Assembly (NCBI GenBank): GCA_028292245.1
Contig: JAQGMS010000328.1
Span: forward strand, 1 to 40,692
Origin: Ramlibacter sp.
GTDB lineage: Bacteria; Pseudomonadota; Gammaproteobacteria; Burkholderiales; Burkholderiaceae_C
Length of the DNA stretch: 40,692 nucleotides
Direction: 5' to 3'
In this document: piece after piece, positions 32,303 to 40,347 of the stretch
How the letters are laid out: every line of letters starts with the position of its first letter
Position numbering within the stretch: the stretch's first letter is position 1
Notes under the pieces: model-generated
What the model was told of the DNA's origin: nothing
Database searches by the model: none
The model's input: the letters and a program-made list of their open reading frames with translations, nothing else
Program-made: the position numbers and the translations under genes

Positions 32303-32977
32303 ATGCCCCGCAGCTTTGTCGACCTTTCCATCTATCTCGAAAATGGGTCGATGTCGGACCTGCCGGGGTCAGGGCCGAAGATCGACTATTTCACGCACGA
32401 CACGACGCAGGAACAACTCGCGTCCTTCTTCCCCGGGCTGCACAAGGACGACTTGCCGGACGGCGAAGGCTGGGCCTATGAACTGGTCCGGCTTTCCACT
32501 CGCAGCGGCACGCACATGGCGGCGCGTGGCATCGCGATTCCGGACGTTCCGCTGGCCTGGTGCTACCAGCCTGCGGTGAAGCTCGACTTTGCGGGCCTGG
32601 CCGACGGCCATGTGGTGACCGCCGCGGACGTCGAGCGCGAACTGAAACGCATCGGCCACGTAATCCGGCCGCTGGACATCGTCGTTGTCAACACGAGCGC
32701 CGGCGCTCGCTACGGCAGCACCGGCTACGTCGATGCAGGTTGCCGCGTGGGCGGGGAAGCCACAAGGCTATTGTTCGAGGCAGGCGTGCGCGTGATGGGT
32801 ACCGACGCCTGGCGGTGGAGCGCGCCCGGGACTGGCCAAGTGACCGGCTGCTGCCAGCTGGAGAAACTGCACAACCTCGAAACGCTGCCACCCGATGGGT
32901 TTCACGTCGCCTGCTTTCCGCACAAGATCCGCGGGGCATCGGCAGGATGGACACGCGCGGTGGCGATCATCCCCTGA
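32303..32977 (+). CDS. Cyclase-family protein (PF04199-like) with a degenerate metal site
   Basis: A 224-aa protein of the family that includes kynurenine formamidase and isatin hydrolase. Overall pattern and length fit: FVDLSIYLENG at the start, then LDIVVVNTSAG and the glycine-rich GVRVMGTDAW near residue 170. In the family the metal site is HxGTHxDAPxH. Here the corresponding stretch (from residue 65) reads STRSGTHMAARG: the first His is Arg67, the Asp is Ala73 and the Pro is Arg75, while His71 remains. It may be inactive, use another metal site, or bind a ligand only. It starts 9 bp after the GST stop. The next gene converges, ending 13 bp away. Confidence 0.78.
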   Translation: MPRSFVDLSIYLENGSMSDLPGSGPKIDYFTHDTTQEQLASFFPGLHKDDLPDGEGWAYELVRLSTRSGTHMAARGIAIPDVPLAWCYQPAVKLDFAGLADGHVVTAADVERELKRIGHVIRPLDIVVVNTSAGARYGSTGYVDAGCRVGGEATRLLFEAGVRVMGTDAWRWSAPGTGQVTGCCQLEKLHNLETLPPDGFHVACFPHKIRGASAGWTRAVAIIP

Positions 32978-32990
32978 GAGGAGTCTGCTC

Positions 32991-33896
32991 CTAGTCCCCG
33001 CCCAGCGCTGCAACGATCTGCTCCACCAGCCACTTGTGGGCCTTGCTCGATTCATTGCGCACGTGCCAGTGCACGCGCACCTCGAATTCCGGCACGGCGA
33101 TCGGCAGCGGCAACGCCTTGATGCCGCCTTGGCGCACATACATCTGCGCCACCCGGCCCGGCACCAGCACCAGCAGGTCGGTGCGGTCCAGCAGCGCGGG
33201 CAGGTTCATGAAGTGCGGCACCCGAGCCACGACCTTGCGTGCCAGTTTGCGTTCGGCCAGCGCCTCGTCGATCAACTGGTTGCCCCGCGTGGGGGTGACC
33301 ACCATGATGTGGCGCGAGGCGACGAACTTGGCGAGCGTCAATTTCTGCCCGATCGTCGGGTGGTGCTCCGACATCACGCAGACATAGCGCTCCCGGAACA
33401 GCGGCAGGCTCGACGTGCTGGCGAGCAGCGCGGGCTGGTTGCCGACGACGGCGTCGATGCGTCCCGAGGCCAGGTCATCGGCGACCTGCTCGCCGATCTT
33501 CTCGATGTCGATCTCCACCTTGGGCGCGCGCGACTGGATTTGCCGCAGCAGCGCCGCGGTGAACGACAGCGCGCCGACGTCGGACATGGCGATGCGAAAG
33601 CGCCGGGTCGATTGCGCGGGCGTGAAGCGCTGGCGCGACTCCAGCGTGCTGTCGATGCCGGCCAGCGCCTGGCCGAAGCGCTGGTACAACTGCTCGCCCA
33701 CGCTGGTGGGCACCAGGCCGGTGGCAGTGCGGCGGAACAGCCGGTCGCCGCCGTACGCTGCGCGCAGCCGCGCCAGGCCATGGCTCAGCGTCGGCTGGGT
33801 GAGGCCCAGGCGCTCCGCCGCGCGCGTGACGCTGCGCGCCTCGTAGATGGTGACGAAGACGCGGACGAGATTGAGGTCCAGGGGCGGCGCTGTCAT
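32991..33896 (-). CDS. LysR-family transcriptional regulator
   Basis: A 301-aa LysR protein. The HTH is at the N-terminus (DLNLVRVFVTIYEARSVTRAAERLGLTQPTLSHGLARLRAAYGGDRLFRR), with an effector domain from about residue 95 (RRFRIAMSDVGAL). It is transcribed away from the FAD-oxidase gene at 33967, sharing a 70-bp intergenic region, which is the usual geometry for a LysR regulator and its target. The ATG is preceded only by a weak ribosome site. Confidence 0.93.
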   Translation of the reverse strand: MTAPPLDLNLVRVFVTIYEARSVTRAAERLGLTQPTLSHGLARLRAAYGGDRLFRRTATGLVPTSVGEQLYQRFGQALAGIDSTLESRQRFTPAQSTRRFRIAMSDVGALSFTAALLRQIQSRAPKVEIDIEKIGEQVADDLASGRIDAVVGNQPALLASTSSLPLFRERYVCVMSEHHPTIGQKLTLAKFVASRHIMVVTPTRGNQLIDEALAERKLARKVVARVPHFMNLPALLDRTDLLVLVPGRVAQMYVRQGGIKALPLPIAVPEFEVRVHWHVRNESSKAHKWLVEQIVAALGGD

Positions 33897-33925
33897 CGAT
33901 GCGGCTGATGTGTAACAGGCATTCT

Positions 33926-33940
33926 ATCGATTGGATTGAT
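33926..33940. promoter_or_regulatory. Imperfect palindrome between LysR and FAD-oxidase genes
   Basis: The dyad reads ATC-G-AT-TGG-AT-T-GAT, symmetric at ATC-N-AT-NNN-AT-N-GAT, and lies in the 70-bp divergent region. This is a plausible LysR recognition site of the T-N11-A class, positioned for control of the oxidase gene and autoregulation. Confidence 0.4.
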
Positions 33941-33966
33941 GGTGTGGGAGGACTACGCTCGTTCCG

Positions 33967-35379
33967 ATGATGGACCGCACCGCCTCCGACACCGCTTCGC
34001 TGCTGGCGCAACTCGCCGCCGCGCCGGGCGTGGGCGACCTGGTGCCGGGCGACGCGGTAGAGCCGGCGTACCTGGGCGACTGGATGACGAAGGCGCCGGC
34101 CGGCACAGCGCTGGCGCTGGTCCGGCCGCGCGATACCGCCGCCTTGAGCGCCACGCTGGCGGCCTGCCACAGCTTGCACTTGCCGGTCGTTCCGCAAGGC
34201 GGCCGCACCGGCCTGGCCGGAGGCGCCGCGCCGGTTCCCGGCTGCGTATTGCTGTCGCTGGAGCGAATGAATCGCATCGAAGGCGTCGATGCGGCCGGCG
34301 CAACGCTCACAGTGCAGGCCGGTGCCACCTTGCAGTCGGTGCAGGAGGCGGCGCGCGAGGCGGGCCTGTTCTTCCCGCTGGACCTGGGCGGGCGCGGCTC
34401 CTGCCAGATCGGCGGCAACCTGTCGACCAATGCCGGCGGCAACCGCGTGCTGCGCTACGGCATGGCGCGCGACCTGGTGCTGGGCATCGAGGTGGTGCTG
34501 GCCGACGGCACGGTGCTCTCGCACATGAACACCATGCTCAAGGACAACACGGGTTTCGACATGAAGCAGTTGTTCATCGGGACCGAAGGCACGATGGGCG
34601 TGATCGCCCGCGCCGTGCTGCGCCTGCACCCGCAGCCGCGCAGCACGCAGACCGCGCTGTGCGCCCTGCCCGACTACGCCAGCGTGCTGAAACTGCTGCG
34701 CCATGTGCGCGAAGGCGTCGGCCCCACGCTGTCGGCGTTCGAATTGATGTGGCCCGACTTCTATGGCCTGGTCACCACCCGGGTGCCGGGGCTGGAGCCG
34801 CCGCTGCCGCACGGCGCGGGCGCCTATGTGCTGGTCGAGGCGCTGGGTGTGGAACCGGATGAGGACGCGGCGCGCTTCGAGCGTGTGCTGGGCGCGGCCC
34901 TGGAGAGCGGCATCGTCGGCAACGCGGTGATCGCGCAGTCTGGAGCCGAGACGGCCAAGTTGTGGAAAGTGCGCGATGCCTCGGGCGAACTGCGCTCGAT
35001 CTTCTGGCCGCACGTGGGCTTCGACGTCAGCATCCCGACGCGCGCCCTGGGCGACTTCGTCGGTGAACTGACGGAACGCCTGCGCCGGCGCTGGCCGCAA
35101 GTGCAGACAGTGTTCTTCGGCCATGTGGGCGATTCCAACGTGCACATCGGCGTGAAGGTGGGCGACGGCGAGCAACCCGAGGCGCAGATCGAGGAGTCGG
35201 TCTACGCCGTGGTCGGGCAGTGGCAGGGCTCGATCTCGGCCGAGCACGGCATCGGCCTGCTCAAGCGCGCCCACCTGCATCATTCACGCAGCCCGCAGGA
35301 ACTGGCGCTGCTGCGCACCCTGAAGAACGCCCTGGACCCGCACGGCATCCTCAATCCCGGCAAGGTGTTGCCGGCCTGA
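33967..35379 (+). CDS. FAD-linked oxidase, GlcD/D-lactate dehydrogenase-like (D-2-hydroxyacid dehydrogenase)
   Basis: A 470-aa flavoprotein with a PCMH FAD-binding domain. VVPQGGRTGLAGGAAP and GRGSCQIGGNLSTNAGGNRVLRYG bind the cofactor. A C-terminal FAD-oxidase domain ends SAEHGIGLLKR...LDPHGILNPGKVLP, the standard tail of this family. It should oxidise a D-2-hydroxy acid (lactate, glycolate, 2-hydroxyglutarate or similar) to the 2-oxo acid. No iron-sulfur partner (GlcE/F) is nearby, so it is of the stand-alone D2HGDH/D-LDH type. The first of two adjacent ATGs is used; GGGAGGA lies 14 bases upstream, which is too far to be ideal. The Bug-type binding protein follows 39 bp later. Confidence 0.9.
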   Translation: MMDRTASDTASLLAQLAAAPGVGDLVPGDAVEPAYLGDWMTKAPAGTALALVRPRDTAALSATLAACHSLHLPVVPQGGRTGLAGGAAPVPGCVLLSLERMNRIEGVDAAGATLTVQAGATLQSVQEAAREAGLFFPLDLGGRGSCQIGGNLSTNAGGNRVLRYGMARDLVLGIEVVLADGTVLSHMNTMLKDNTGFDMKQLFIGTEGTMGVIARAVLRLHPQPRSTQTALCALPDYASVLKLLRHVREGVGPTLSAFELMWPDFYGLVTTRVPGLEPPLPHGAGAYVLVEALGVEPDEDAARFERVLGAALESGIVGNAVIAQSGAETAKLWKVRDASGELRSIFWPHVGFDVSIPTRALGDFVGELTERLRRRWPQVQTVFFGHVGDSNVHIGVKVGDGEQPEAQIEESVYAVVGQWQGSISAEHGIGLLKRAHLHHSRSPQELALLRTLKNALDPHGILNPGKVLPA

Positions 35380-35418
35380 CGGGCTGCAACCTAGAACATC
35401 ACGACGACAGGAGACATC

Positions 35419-36402
35419 ATGACAACCACCTTCAACCGCGCGCTGACCATCGCGGCCGCTTGCGCGACGCTGTGGGCCATGCCGGCTGCGCAAGCCCAGC
35501 AGCCGACGTTCCCGAACCGGCCGGTGCACATCACCACGCCCTTCCCCGCCGGCGCCGGGCCCGACGTGGTGCTGCGCGCCGTCGCCGACAAGTTGCAGCG
35601 CAAATGGGGCCAGCCGGTCATCATCGACAACCGGCCCGGTGGCCACGGCTTCATCGCCATCACCACCTTCAAGCGCGGCGCATCGGACGGCCACGACCTG
35701 GTGCAGCTCGACAGCTTGCACATGACCGCCTATCCCTTGTTGTTCAAGAAATTGCCGTACGACCCGGCAAAGGATTTCGAGCCGGTCGTGCCCTTGCTGC
35801 GCACCAGCTTCTTCGTGCTCACATCGACCAACGGCAAGTACAAGTCGCTGGGCGAGATCCTGGCGGCGGCCAGGGCGAACCCCGGCCGGCTGAACTACGG
35901 CTCCTGGGGCGTCGGCAACCCGGTGCACCTGGGCACGGCCGTGCTCACCACGCAGACCAACACCGACATGCAGCACGTGGTCTACAAGGACGCCAACGTC
36001 CTGTATTCGGACGTCAGCAGCGGCCAGGTGGATTTCGCGCTCGGCACGCTGGCGGCCGTACGGGCTTTCTCAGGCCGGCTGGTGCCGCTGGCGGTCGCCG
36101 CGCCGCAACGCCATCCGGGCGCGGCCGGCGTGCCCACCGTCAGCGAGGCCGGCGGTCCGGCCCGGTTCGAAGCCTCCGGCTTTTCCCTGTTGGCGGCGCC
36201 CAAGGGCGTGCCGACCTCGGTGGCGGCGCAGATCCGGCGCGACGTGGAGGAGGCGCTGGACCATCCGGACGTGGTGGCGATCTTCGCTGCGGCGGGGTTC
36301 GATCGCGCCACGCTGACGCCGGCGGCGCTGCGCGCCTATCTCGCCGCTGAACGAACGCGCTATGTGGACCTGATCAGCAAGACCAGGATCGAGATGGATT
36401 GA
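35419..36402 (+). CDS. Bug-family (tripartite tricarboxylate transporter) substrate-binding protein
   Basis: A 327-aa periplasmic protein. The signal peptide ends QAQ near residue 29, followed by the Bug signature FPNRPVHITTPFPAGAGPDVVLRAVADKLQRKWGQPVIIDNRPGG. This family binds carboxylates, often with an aspartate- or ligand-coordinating loop. No TctA/TctB membrane genes are in the window, so it is an orphan of the type common in Burkholderiales. It follows the D-2-hydroxyacid oxidase gene by 39 bp and has AGGAGA before its ATG, so its ligand may be a 2-hydroxy acid; that is inference. Its stop abuts the DoxX stop (TGATCA). Confidence 0.92.
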   Translation: MTTTFNRALTIAAACATLWAMPAAQAQQPTFPNRPVHITTPFPAGAGPDVVLRAVADKLQRKWGQPVIIDNRPGGHGFIAITTFKRGASDGHDLVQLDSLHMTAYPLLFKKLPYDPAKDFEPVVPLLRTSFFVLTSTNGKYKSLGEILAAARANPGRLNYGSWGVGNPVHLGTAVLTTQTNTDMQHVVYKDANVLYSDVSSGQVDFALGTLAAVRAFSGRLVPLAVAAPQRHPGAAGVPTVSEAGGPARFEASGFSLLAAPKGVPTSVAAQIRRDVEEALDHPDVVAIFAAAGFDRATLTPAALRAYLAAERTRYVDLISKTRIEMD

Positions 36403-36849
36403 TCAGCGGCGCGAGCCGATGCTGAACCTGCCGGGCCCGAACGCGGCCAGCAGCAGCAAGCCGCCGATGATCGCCACGTTCTTGTTGAAGGACTGCCTCT
36501 GCAACGCGGCCTGTGCCGCGGGCAAGTCCCAGTAGTTGTGGAAGACCGGCGTGATCACGGCCACGAAGAGCACCAGGCCGAGCGCCGCCCAGCGAGCCTG
36601 CCAACCCGCCAGCACCAGCAGGCCGCAGCCCAATTCGGCGGCCACGGCGATCGCGGCACACACTTCGGGGAAGGGCACGCCCTTCGACGCGATGAAGGCG
36701 GAGATTCCGGCAAACCCCATGAGCTTGGCCAGGCCGGAAGGAATGAACAGCCACGCGATCAGCGCGCGGCCGACCAGGGCCGCGGTGTCCTGCAAGGTGG
36801 GTTGCGAGATGGCGCCCTGCGACGCTGCATCGAGACGAATGCTTGTCAT
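36403..36849 (-). CDS. DoxX-family membrane protein
   Basis: A 148-aa protein with about four hydrophobic helices: LIAWLFIPSGLAKLMGF, VCAAIAVAAELGCGLLVLAG, WAALGLVLFVAVITPVFHNYW and NVAIIGGLLLLAAF. The FIPSGLAKL and FHNYW elements are characteristic of the DoxX/YphA group, poorly defined inner-membrane proteins linked to redox or thiosulfate oxidation. The start at 36849 has AAAGGA upstream and sits 11 bp after the porin stop. It is the last gene of a leftward set of porin, SnoaL-like, cupin and Bug genes. Its function in that pathway is unknown. Confidence 0.83.
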   Translation of the reverse strand: MTSIRLDAASQGAISQPTLQDTAALVGRALIAWLFIPSGLAKLMGFAGISAFIASKGVPFPEVCAAIAVAAELGCGLLVLAGWQARWAALGLVLFVAVITPVFHNYWDLPAAQAALQRQSFNKNVAIIGGLLLLAAFGPGRFSIGSRR

Positions 36850-36860
36850 GTTCAGTCCTT

Positions 36861-37958
36861 TCAGAAACTGTGGCGGACGCCGAAATCGACGCCTGAAGAG
36901 GTGGCGTTGGGCAAACCCGGCACGGGTGCGCTTCCGCCGACGGTGAACGCCGCTCCATTGCTGTTCTGCATCCGCGCATAGGTCGCATAGAGGGCCGTGC
37001 GCTTCGACAGGTTGTGGACGTAACCAACGGCAAACTGCCGCCCGCTCGCGCCGGCGACGTTGTTGCGTTCTGTCTTCATCAGGGAAACCGGGATGTAGCC
37101 AAGGCCGACCGGAATCGTCGCACCCAGCAGGTAGGTCTGGTATTTGGTTCCCGCGATGCCGCTGTTGGACACGGTGTATTGCGCCATCAAGGTCGCGAAG
37201 CGCGATTCCCACGATACCCCGGCGTTGCTGGTGCGGAAGTCGCCGTTCGCCAGCATGCGGGTCTTGGAACTCGCGACGGCCACGTTCCATCCGGCGCGCG
37301 AGTAGCCGCCGCGAAATCCGAGGTAGCGGCCGTCGTCCGGATTGGCGGCGTTGGAACTGTTCTCTCCCAACGCGTATTGGACTTGCCCATACCAGCCGTT
37401 GCCACCGATCGGCGAAGCCGAGTTGTACAGGTAGCCGATGCTGTTGGAGTTGCGCACGGTGCTGATGCTCGGGCCCGAGGTCCCGGCGAAGAACAGGTTG
37501 CTGGCCGACGCGACGCCGAACATCATGAACGGGTCGAAAGCGGCGAAGTTCCAGAAGGTGGGAACGTAATCGCGGCCCAGCCGCACCTCGCCCCAATTGC
37601 CGGCCAGGCTCACCGTGGAGCGCCTGCCGAACGTCAGGCCTTGCCCGCCGGGCACAGCCGTCGCGGTGCCGGTGGCCTGGTTGTTGGCGTTGGTGGTGCC
37701 GCCCGTTCCGTTGTCGGCATTGATGTCGCCTTCCAGCCAGAAGCCGGCCCTCAATCCATCGCCCAGGTCTTCGGTGCCTCGCAGGCCGATGCGGCTGGCC
37801 TGCAGGCCGCCGCTGATCACCTTGGTGACGGACGCACCGCCTTGGGTCGAATAGCGGCTGAGGCCGATGTCGACGACGCCGAACAGGTTGACGCTGCTCT
37901 GCGCCGCAGCCAGGGCGGGCACGCAGGCTCCCACCAGGCACAAAGTCCTGAATTTCAT
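36861..37958 (-). CDS. Outer-membrane porin (Burkholderiales general porin family)
   Basis: A 365-aa porin precursor with signal peptide MKFRTLCLVGACVPALAAAQ, first strand VNLFGVVDIGLSRY, loop SRIGLRGTEDLGDGLRAGFWLEGD and a C-terminal ...FGVRHSF. Same family as the other porin in the window, but only moderately similar by eye. The ATG is preceded by GAGGAGA. It lies between DoxX and the SnoaL-like gene on the same strand, and should serve uptake for this second catabolic set. Confidence 0.93.
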   Translation of the reverse strand: MKFRTLCLVGACVPALAAAQSSVNLFGVVDIGLSRYSTQGGASVTKVISGGLQASRIGLRGTEDLGDGLRAGFWLEGDINADNGTGGTTNANNQATGTATAVPGGQGLTFGRRSTVSLAGNWGEVRLGRDYVPTFWNFAAFDPFMMFGVASASNLFFAGTSGPSISTVRNSNSIGYLYNSASPIGGNGWYGQVQYALGENSSNAANPDDGRYLGFRGGYSRAGWNVAVASSKTRMLANGDFRTSNAGVSWESRFATLMAQYTVSNSGIAGTKYQTYLLGATIPVGLGYIPVSLMKTERNNVAGASGRQFAVGYVHNLSKRTALYATYARMQNSNGAAFTVGGSAPVPGLPNATSSGVDFGVRHSF

Positions 37959-37982
37959 GATGTCTCCTCGTTGGGGTTGGTC

Positions 37983-38390
37983 TTAGATATCCACTGCCAT
38001 CGCGCGGCTGATGACCCGGCGCGCGAATCGCCAGGTTCCCTCCGGACCCTTGGCGAACTGGTCCAGCAAGTCGTTGACTCGCAGTTGGGTCTTCGCGTGG
38101 GCCTCTGTCTGTTCGAAAGTCAGTTGGATCGCGGCGGTGTTGATCCGGCCATCGGTTTCGTCCTGCACCCGCAGGTTCGACCAGACGTGCCTGACCTTGC
38201 GCCCCGGTTCGCTTGCGCGCCGATAGCAGTCGGCGGCGATGGATTCCCGGCCGTGATGCTGCTGGCCGCCGACATGCAGCACCGCGTCCTCGAGGAACAG
38301 TTCGGCGAGGCTGCGGCCGTCGCCGCGATCGGCGAACCAGGCGAAGTCGCTGAGCAGCCGCTCGAGTTCGCGCAGTTCAGACGCTGTCAT
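37983..38390 (-). CDS. NTF2-like / SnoaL-type small protein (ring-hydroxylating small-subunit-like)
   Basis: A 135-aa protein with the cone-shaped NTF2 fold pattern: a helix ELRELERLLSDFAWFADRGDGRSLAELFLEDAVLHVGG, then strands HVWSNLRV, NTAAIQLTF, and a terminal WRFARRVISR. The last segment matches SnoaL-like enzymes and the beta subunit of aromatic dioxygenases, but no alpha subunit is close. I chose the ATG at 38390 with GGAG at six bases; the ATG at 38402 is four codons upstream. It overlaps the cupin gene end by 14 bp. It may be an isomerase, dehydratase or binding protein for the set's substrate. Confidence 0.78.
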   Translation of the reverse strand: MTASELRELERLLSDFAWFADRGDGRSLAELFLEDAVLHVGGQQHHGRESIAADCYRRASEPGRKVRHVWSNLRVQDETDGRINTAAIQLTFEQTEAHAKTQLRVNDLLDQFAKGPEGTWRFARRVISRAMAVDI

Positions 38391-39267
38391 CTGCCGCTCC
38401 ATCGACCAGTTCGAATTCCGCGGCGCTGTCGCTGGGCACGATCACCGGGGGCAATCCCATGACGAACAGTTCGAGCTCGCTTTGCGCGCTGATCTCGAGC
38501 AGCTCGCCCGCTTGGACCTGGACCGTGTCGTAGGCGCCGAGCGCCTGCGTGCCGCAAGCGCCTTCACCGGACACGACAAAGACGAGCCGCATCGCTTCAC
38601 GGGTCGAGTGCCATTTGGCGCCCGGCGTCACCCGCACCATCTCGACCCAGGCCTCGCGTTCGGTGAACGAGCCCAGGAACTTGCGCAGCACGCCCGGTGC
38701 TTGCGGGAGCCAGTTAAATCGCTGGGGATCGGCCAGCACCACCTTCGGGTAGCGCGGCATCGGATATTTGAGCCGCTCTCCGAACACGTGCTTCCAGATC
38801 GTGTTCAGGCCCCATTCGAGCTTGCCGTCGGGGTAGCGGTAGTTGGGGCCGACGAACTCTCCCACTTGCGCGAGCTCGTCGCGCGCGCGCAGCCGCTGCT
38901 CCATGCTCATGAAGCCGATGCCGGAGGCGCCGCCGAACTGCAGCACCAGGTGCAGCCGCTCGCCGGGCGCGGTCTTGCCCAGCGGGTCGTCCTGCGGACC
39001 GTAGGGCAGGCCCTCGGGGAAGTAGCCGACCTGGCCTTCCTTCAGCTTCATGCCGTCGCCGATGTTCATGTCGCCCTTGAGCGGCAGGCGGATCTGGTCG
39101 AAGTTGTGGCGGTGCCGCGGCATGTAGAAGTCACCGTCCTGCCGGCCCAGCACCAGCATGAAGTTGTCCGGCGATTGCGGCTCACCGATCGCGCAGTACT
39201 GGAACACCACGATGCCGGTGGGATGGTCCTTGTGCCAGTCGGCGTTGTCGAATTTCTTGAGTTTCAT
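38377..39267 (-). CDS. Cupin-fold protein, putative aromatic/acid catabolism enzyme
   Basis: A 296-aa protein with cupin-like features. Residues 45-110 give one barrel: FYMPRHRHNFDQIRLPLKGDMNIGDG with candidate metal ligands His52 and His54, and later YFPEG. A second cupin-like region at 205-280 contains GAKWHSTREAMRLVFVVSGEG and VQVQAGELLEI. I cannot name a reaction: bicupins include dioxygenases, isomerases and ligand-binding proteins. The start is set by AGGAC before the ATG at 39267. It follows the Bug protein by 13 bp and overlaps the SnoaL-like gene, so the four to five genes are one operon. Confidence 0.72.
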   Translation of the reverse strand: MKLKKFDNADWHKDHPTGIVVFQYCAIGEPQSPDNFMLVLGRQDGDFYMPRHRHNFDQIRLPLKGDMNIGDGMKLKEGQVGYFPEGLPYGPQDDPLGKTAPGERLHLVLQFGGASGIGFMSMEQRLRARDELAQVGEFVGPNYRYPDGKLEWGLNTIWKHVFGERLKYPMPRYPKVVLADPQRFNWLPQAPGVLRKFLGSFTEREAWVEMVRVTPGAKWHSTREAMRLVFVVSGEGACGTQALGAYDTVQVQAGELLEISAQSELELFVMGLPPVIVPSDSAAEFELVDGAADDSV

Positions 39268-39280
39268 CCGTTGTCCTGTT

Positions 39281-40246
39281 TCATTCGCCCTGGATGCCGG
39301 CGGCGCGGATGACCTCGCCCCAGCGCGTGCTTTCCGTGCGCACCAGGTTGCGGAAATCCTGCGGCGTGCCGGGCGTGGTCTCCAGCCCCGCGTCGGCGAA
39401 CAATTGCATGACTTTGGGCTGGTGCATGGCCTTGTTGATTTCGCCGTTGAGCCGTGCGACCACTGCCGCCGGCAATCCGGCCGGCCCGACCACACCGTGC
39501 AGCGTGAAGGCGTTCACCTGCTTGAAGCCCAGTTCCGAGAACGTCGGCACGTCCGGGATGCTGGCGATGCGGTGGGGCGCGGCCACCGCCAGCGGCCGCA
39601 CCTGGTTGGCGCGGATGTTCTGCAAGCCGATGGTGAGGTCCATCATCATGGCCTCCACCTGCCCGCCGATCAGGTCCTGGATCGCCGGCGATCCGCCCTT
39701 GTAGGGCACGTGCGTGAGCTGCAGGCCGGCGGCGCGCTGGAACATCTCCATCGAGATGCGGTGCAGCGAGGTGTTGCCGGCCGACCCGAAATTGATGCGG
39801 CCCGGGTTGGCCCTGGCGTAGGCGATGAAGTCCGCGAGCGTCCTGGCCGGGAACGCGGTGTTCACCACCAGCGTGACCGGCACATGCCCGATGGCGCCTA
39901 TGTAGCTGAAGTCCTTGTCGCGGTCGTAGGTGAGCTTCGCGTACAGGTGCTCGTTGAACATCAGCGTCGAGTTCTCGGCGTTCATGATGGTGTAGCCATC
40001 GGCCGGCGCCTGCCGCAGTGCAGCCACCGCGATCTGCCCCGACGCCCCCGGCCGGTTGTCGACGACCAGCGGCTGGCCGAGGCTCGCCTGCATGGGCTCG
40101 GCGAGGTAGCGCACCACGGCGTCGCTGGCGCCGCCGGCTGGAAATCCGACGATCCACCGGATCGGCTTGAGGGGCCAGCCGCCCTGGGCCCGGCTGCCCC
40201 CGCCGGCCAGCGCCAGCAATGCCACGGTGAAGGTACGCCGTCTCAT
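39281..40246 (-). CDS. Bug-family (tripartite tricarboxylate transporter) substrate-binding protein
   Basis: A 321-aa periplasmic protein with signal peptide MRRRTFTVALLALAGGGSRAQ, then WPLKPIRWIVGFPAGGASDAVVRYLAEPMQASLGQPLVVDNRPGASG, the full Bug signature. As with the one at 35419, no TctA/TctB partner is in view. It is the first gene of the leftward unit and faces the GntR gene across an operator candidate, so it is probably induced by the ligand that GntR senses. AGGAGA-type ribosome site before the ATG. Confidence 0.93.
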   Translation of the reverse strand: MRRRTFTVALLALAGGGSRAQGGWPLKPIRWIVGFPAGGASDAVVRYLAEPMQASLGQPLVVDNRPGASGQIAVAALRQAPADGYTIMNAENSTLMFNEHLYAKLTYDRDKDFSYIGAIGHVPVTLVVNTAFPARTLADFIAYARANPGRINFGSAGNTSLHRISMEMFQRAAGLQLTHVPYKGGSPAIQDLIGGQVEAMMMDLTIGLQNIRANQVRPLAVAAPHRIASIPDVPTFSELGFKQVNAFTLHGVVGPAGLPAAVVARLNGEINKAMHQPKVMQLFADAGLETTPGTPQDFRNLVRTESTRWGEVIRAAGIQGE

Positions 40247-40293
40247 GTGTCTCCTTTCGATGTCTGGGTGTCACTCTGGCCTATAGTGTCCAG

Positions 40294-40312
40294 ATATCAG
40301 GTGACTTGATAT
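40294..40312. promoter_or_regulatory. Palindromic operator candidate for the GntR regulator
   Basis: ATATCA (40294-40299) and TGATAT (40307-40312) are exact reverse complements around a 7-bp spacer whose middle, GTGAC, is partly symmetric. The site is in the 101-bp divergent region between the Bug gene and the GntR gene. Size and AT-rich ends suit a FadR-type GntR dimer. It lies 35 bp before the GntR ATG and 47 bp before the Bug start. Confidence 0.5.
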
Positions 40313-40347
40313 GCAGTATATTGGAACATGCAAGGAGCGCAAGACCC

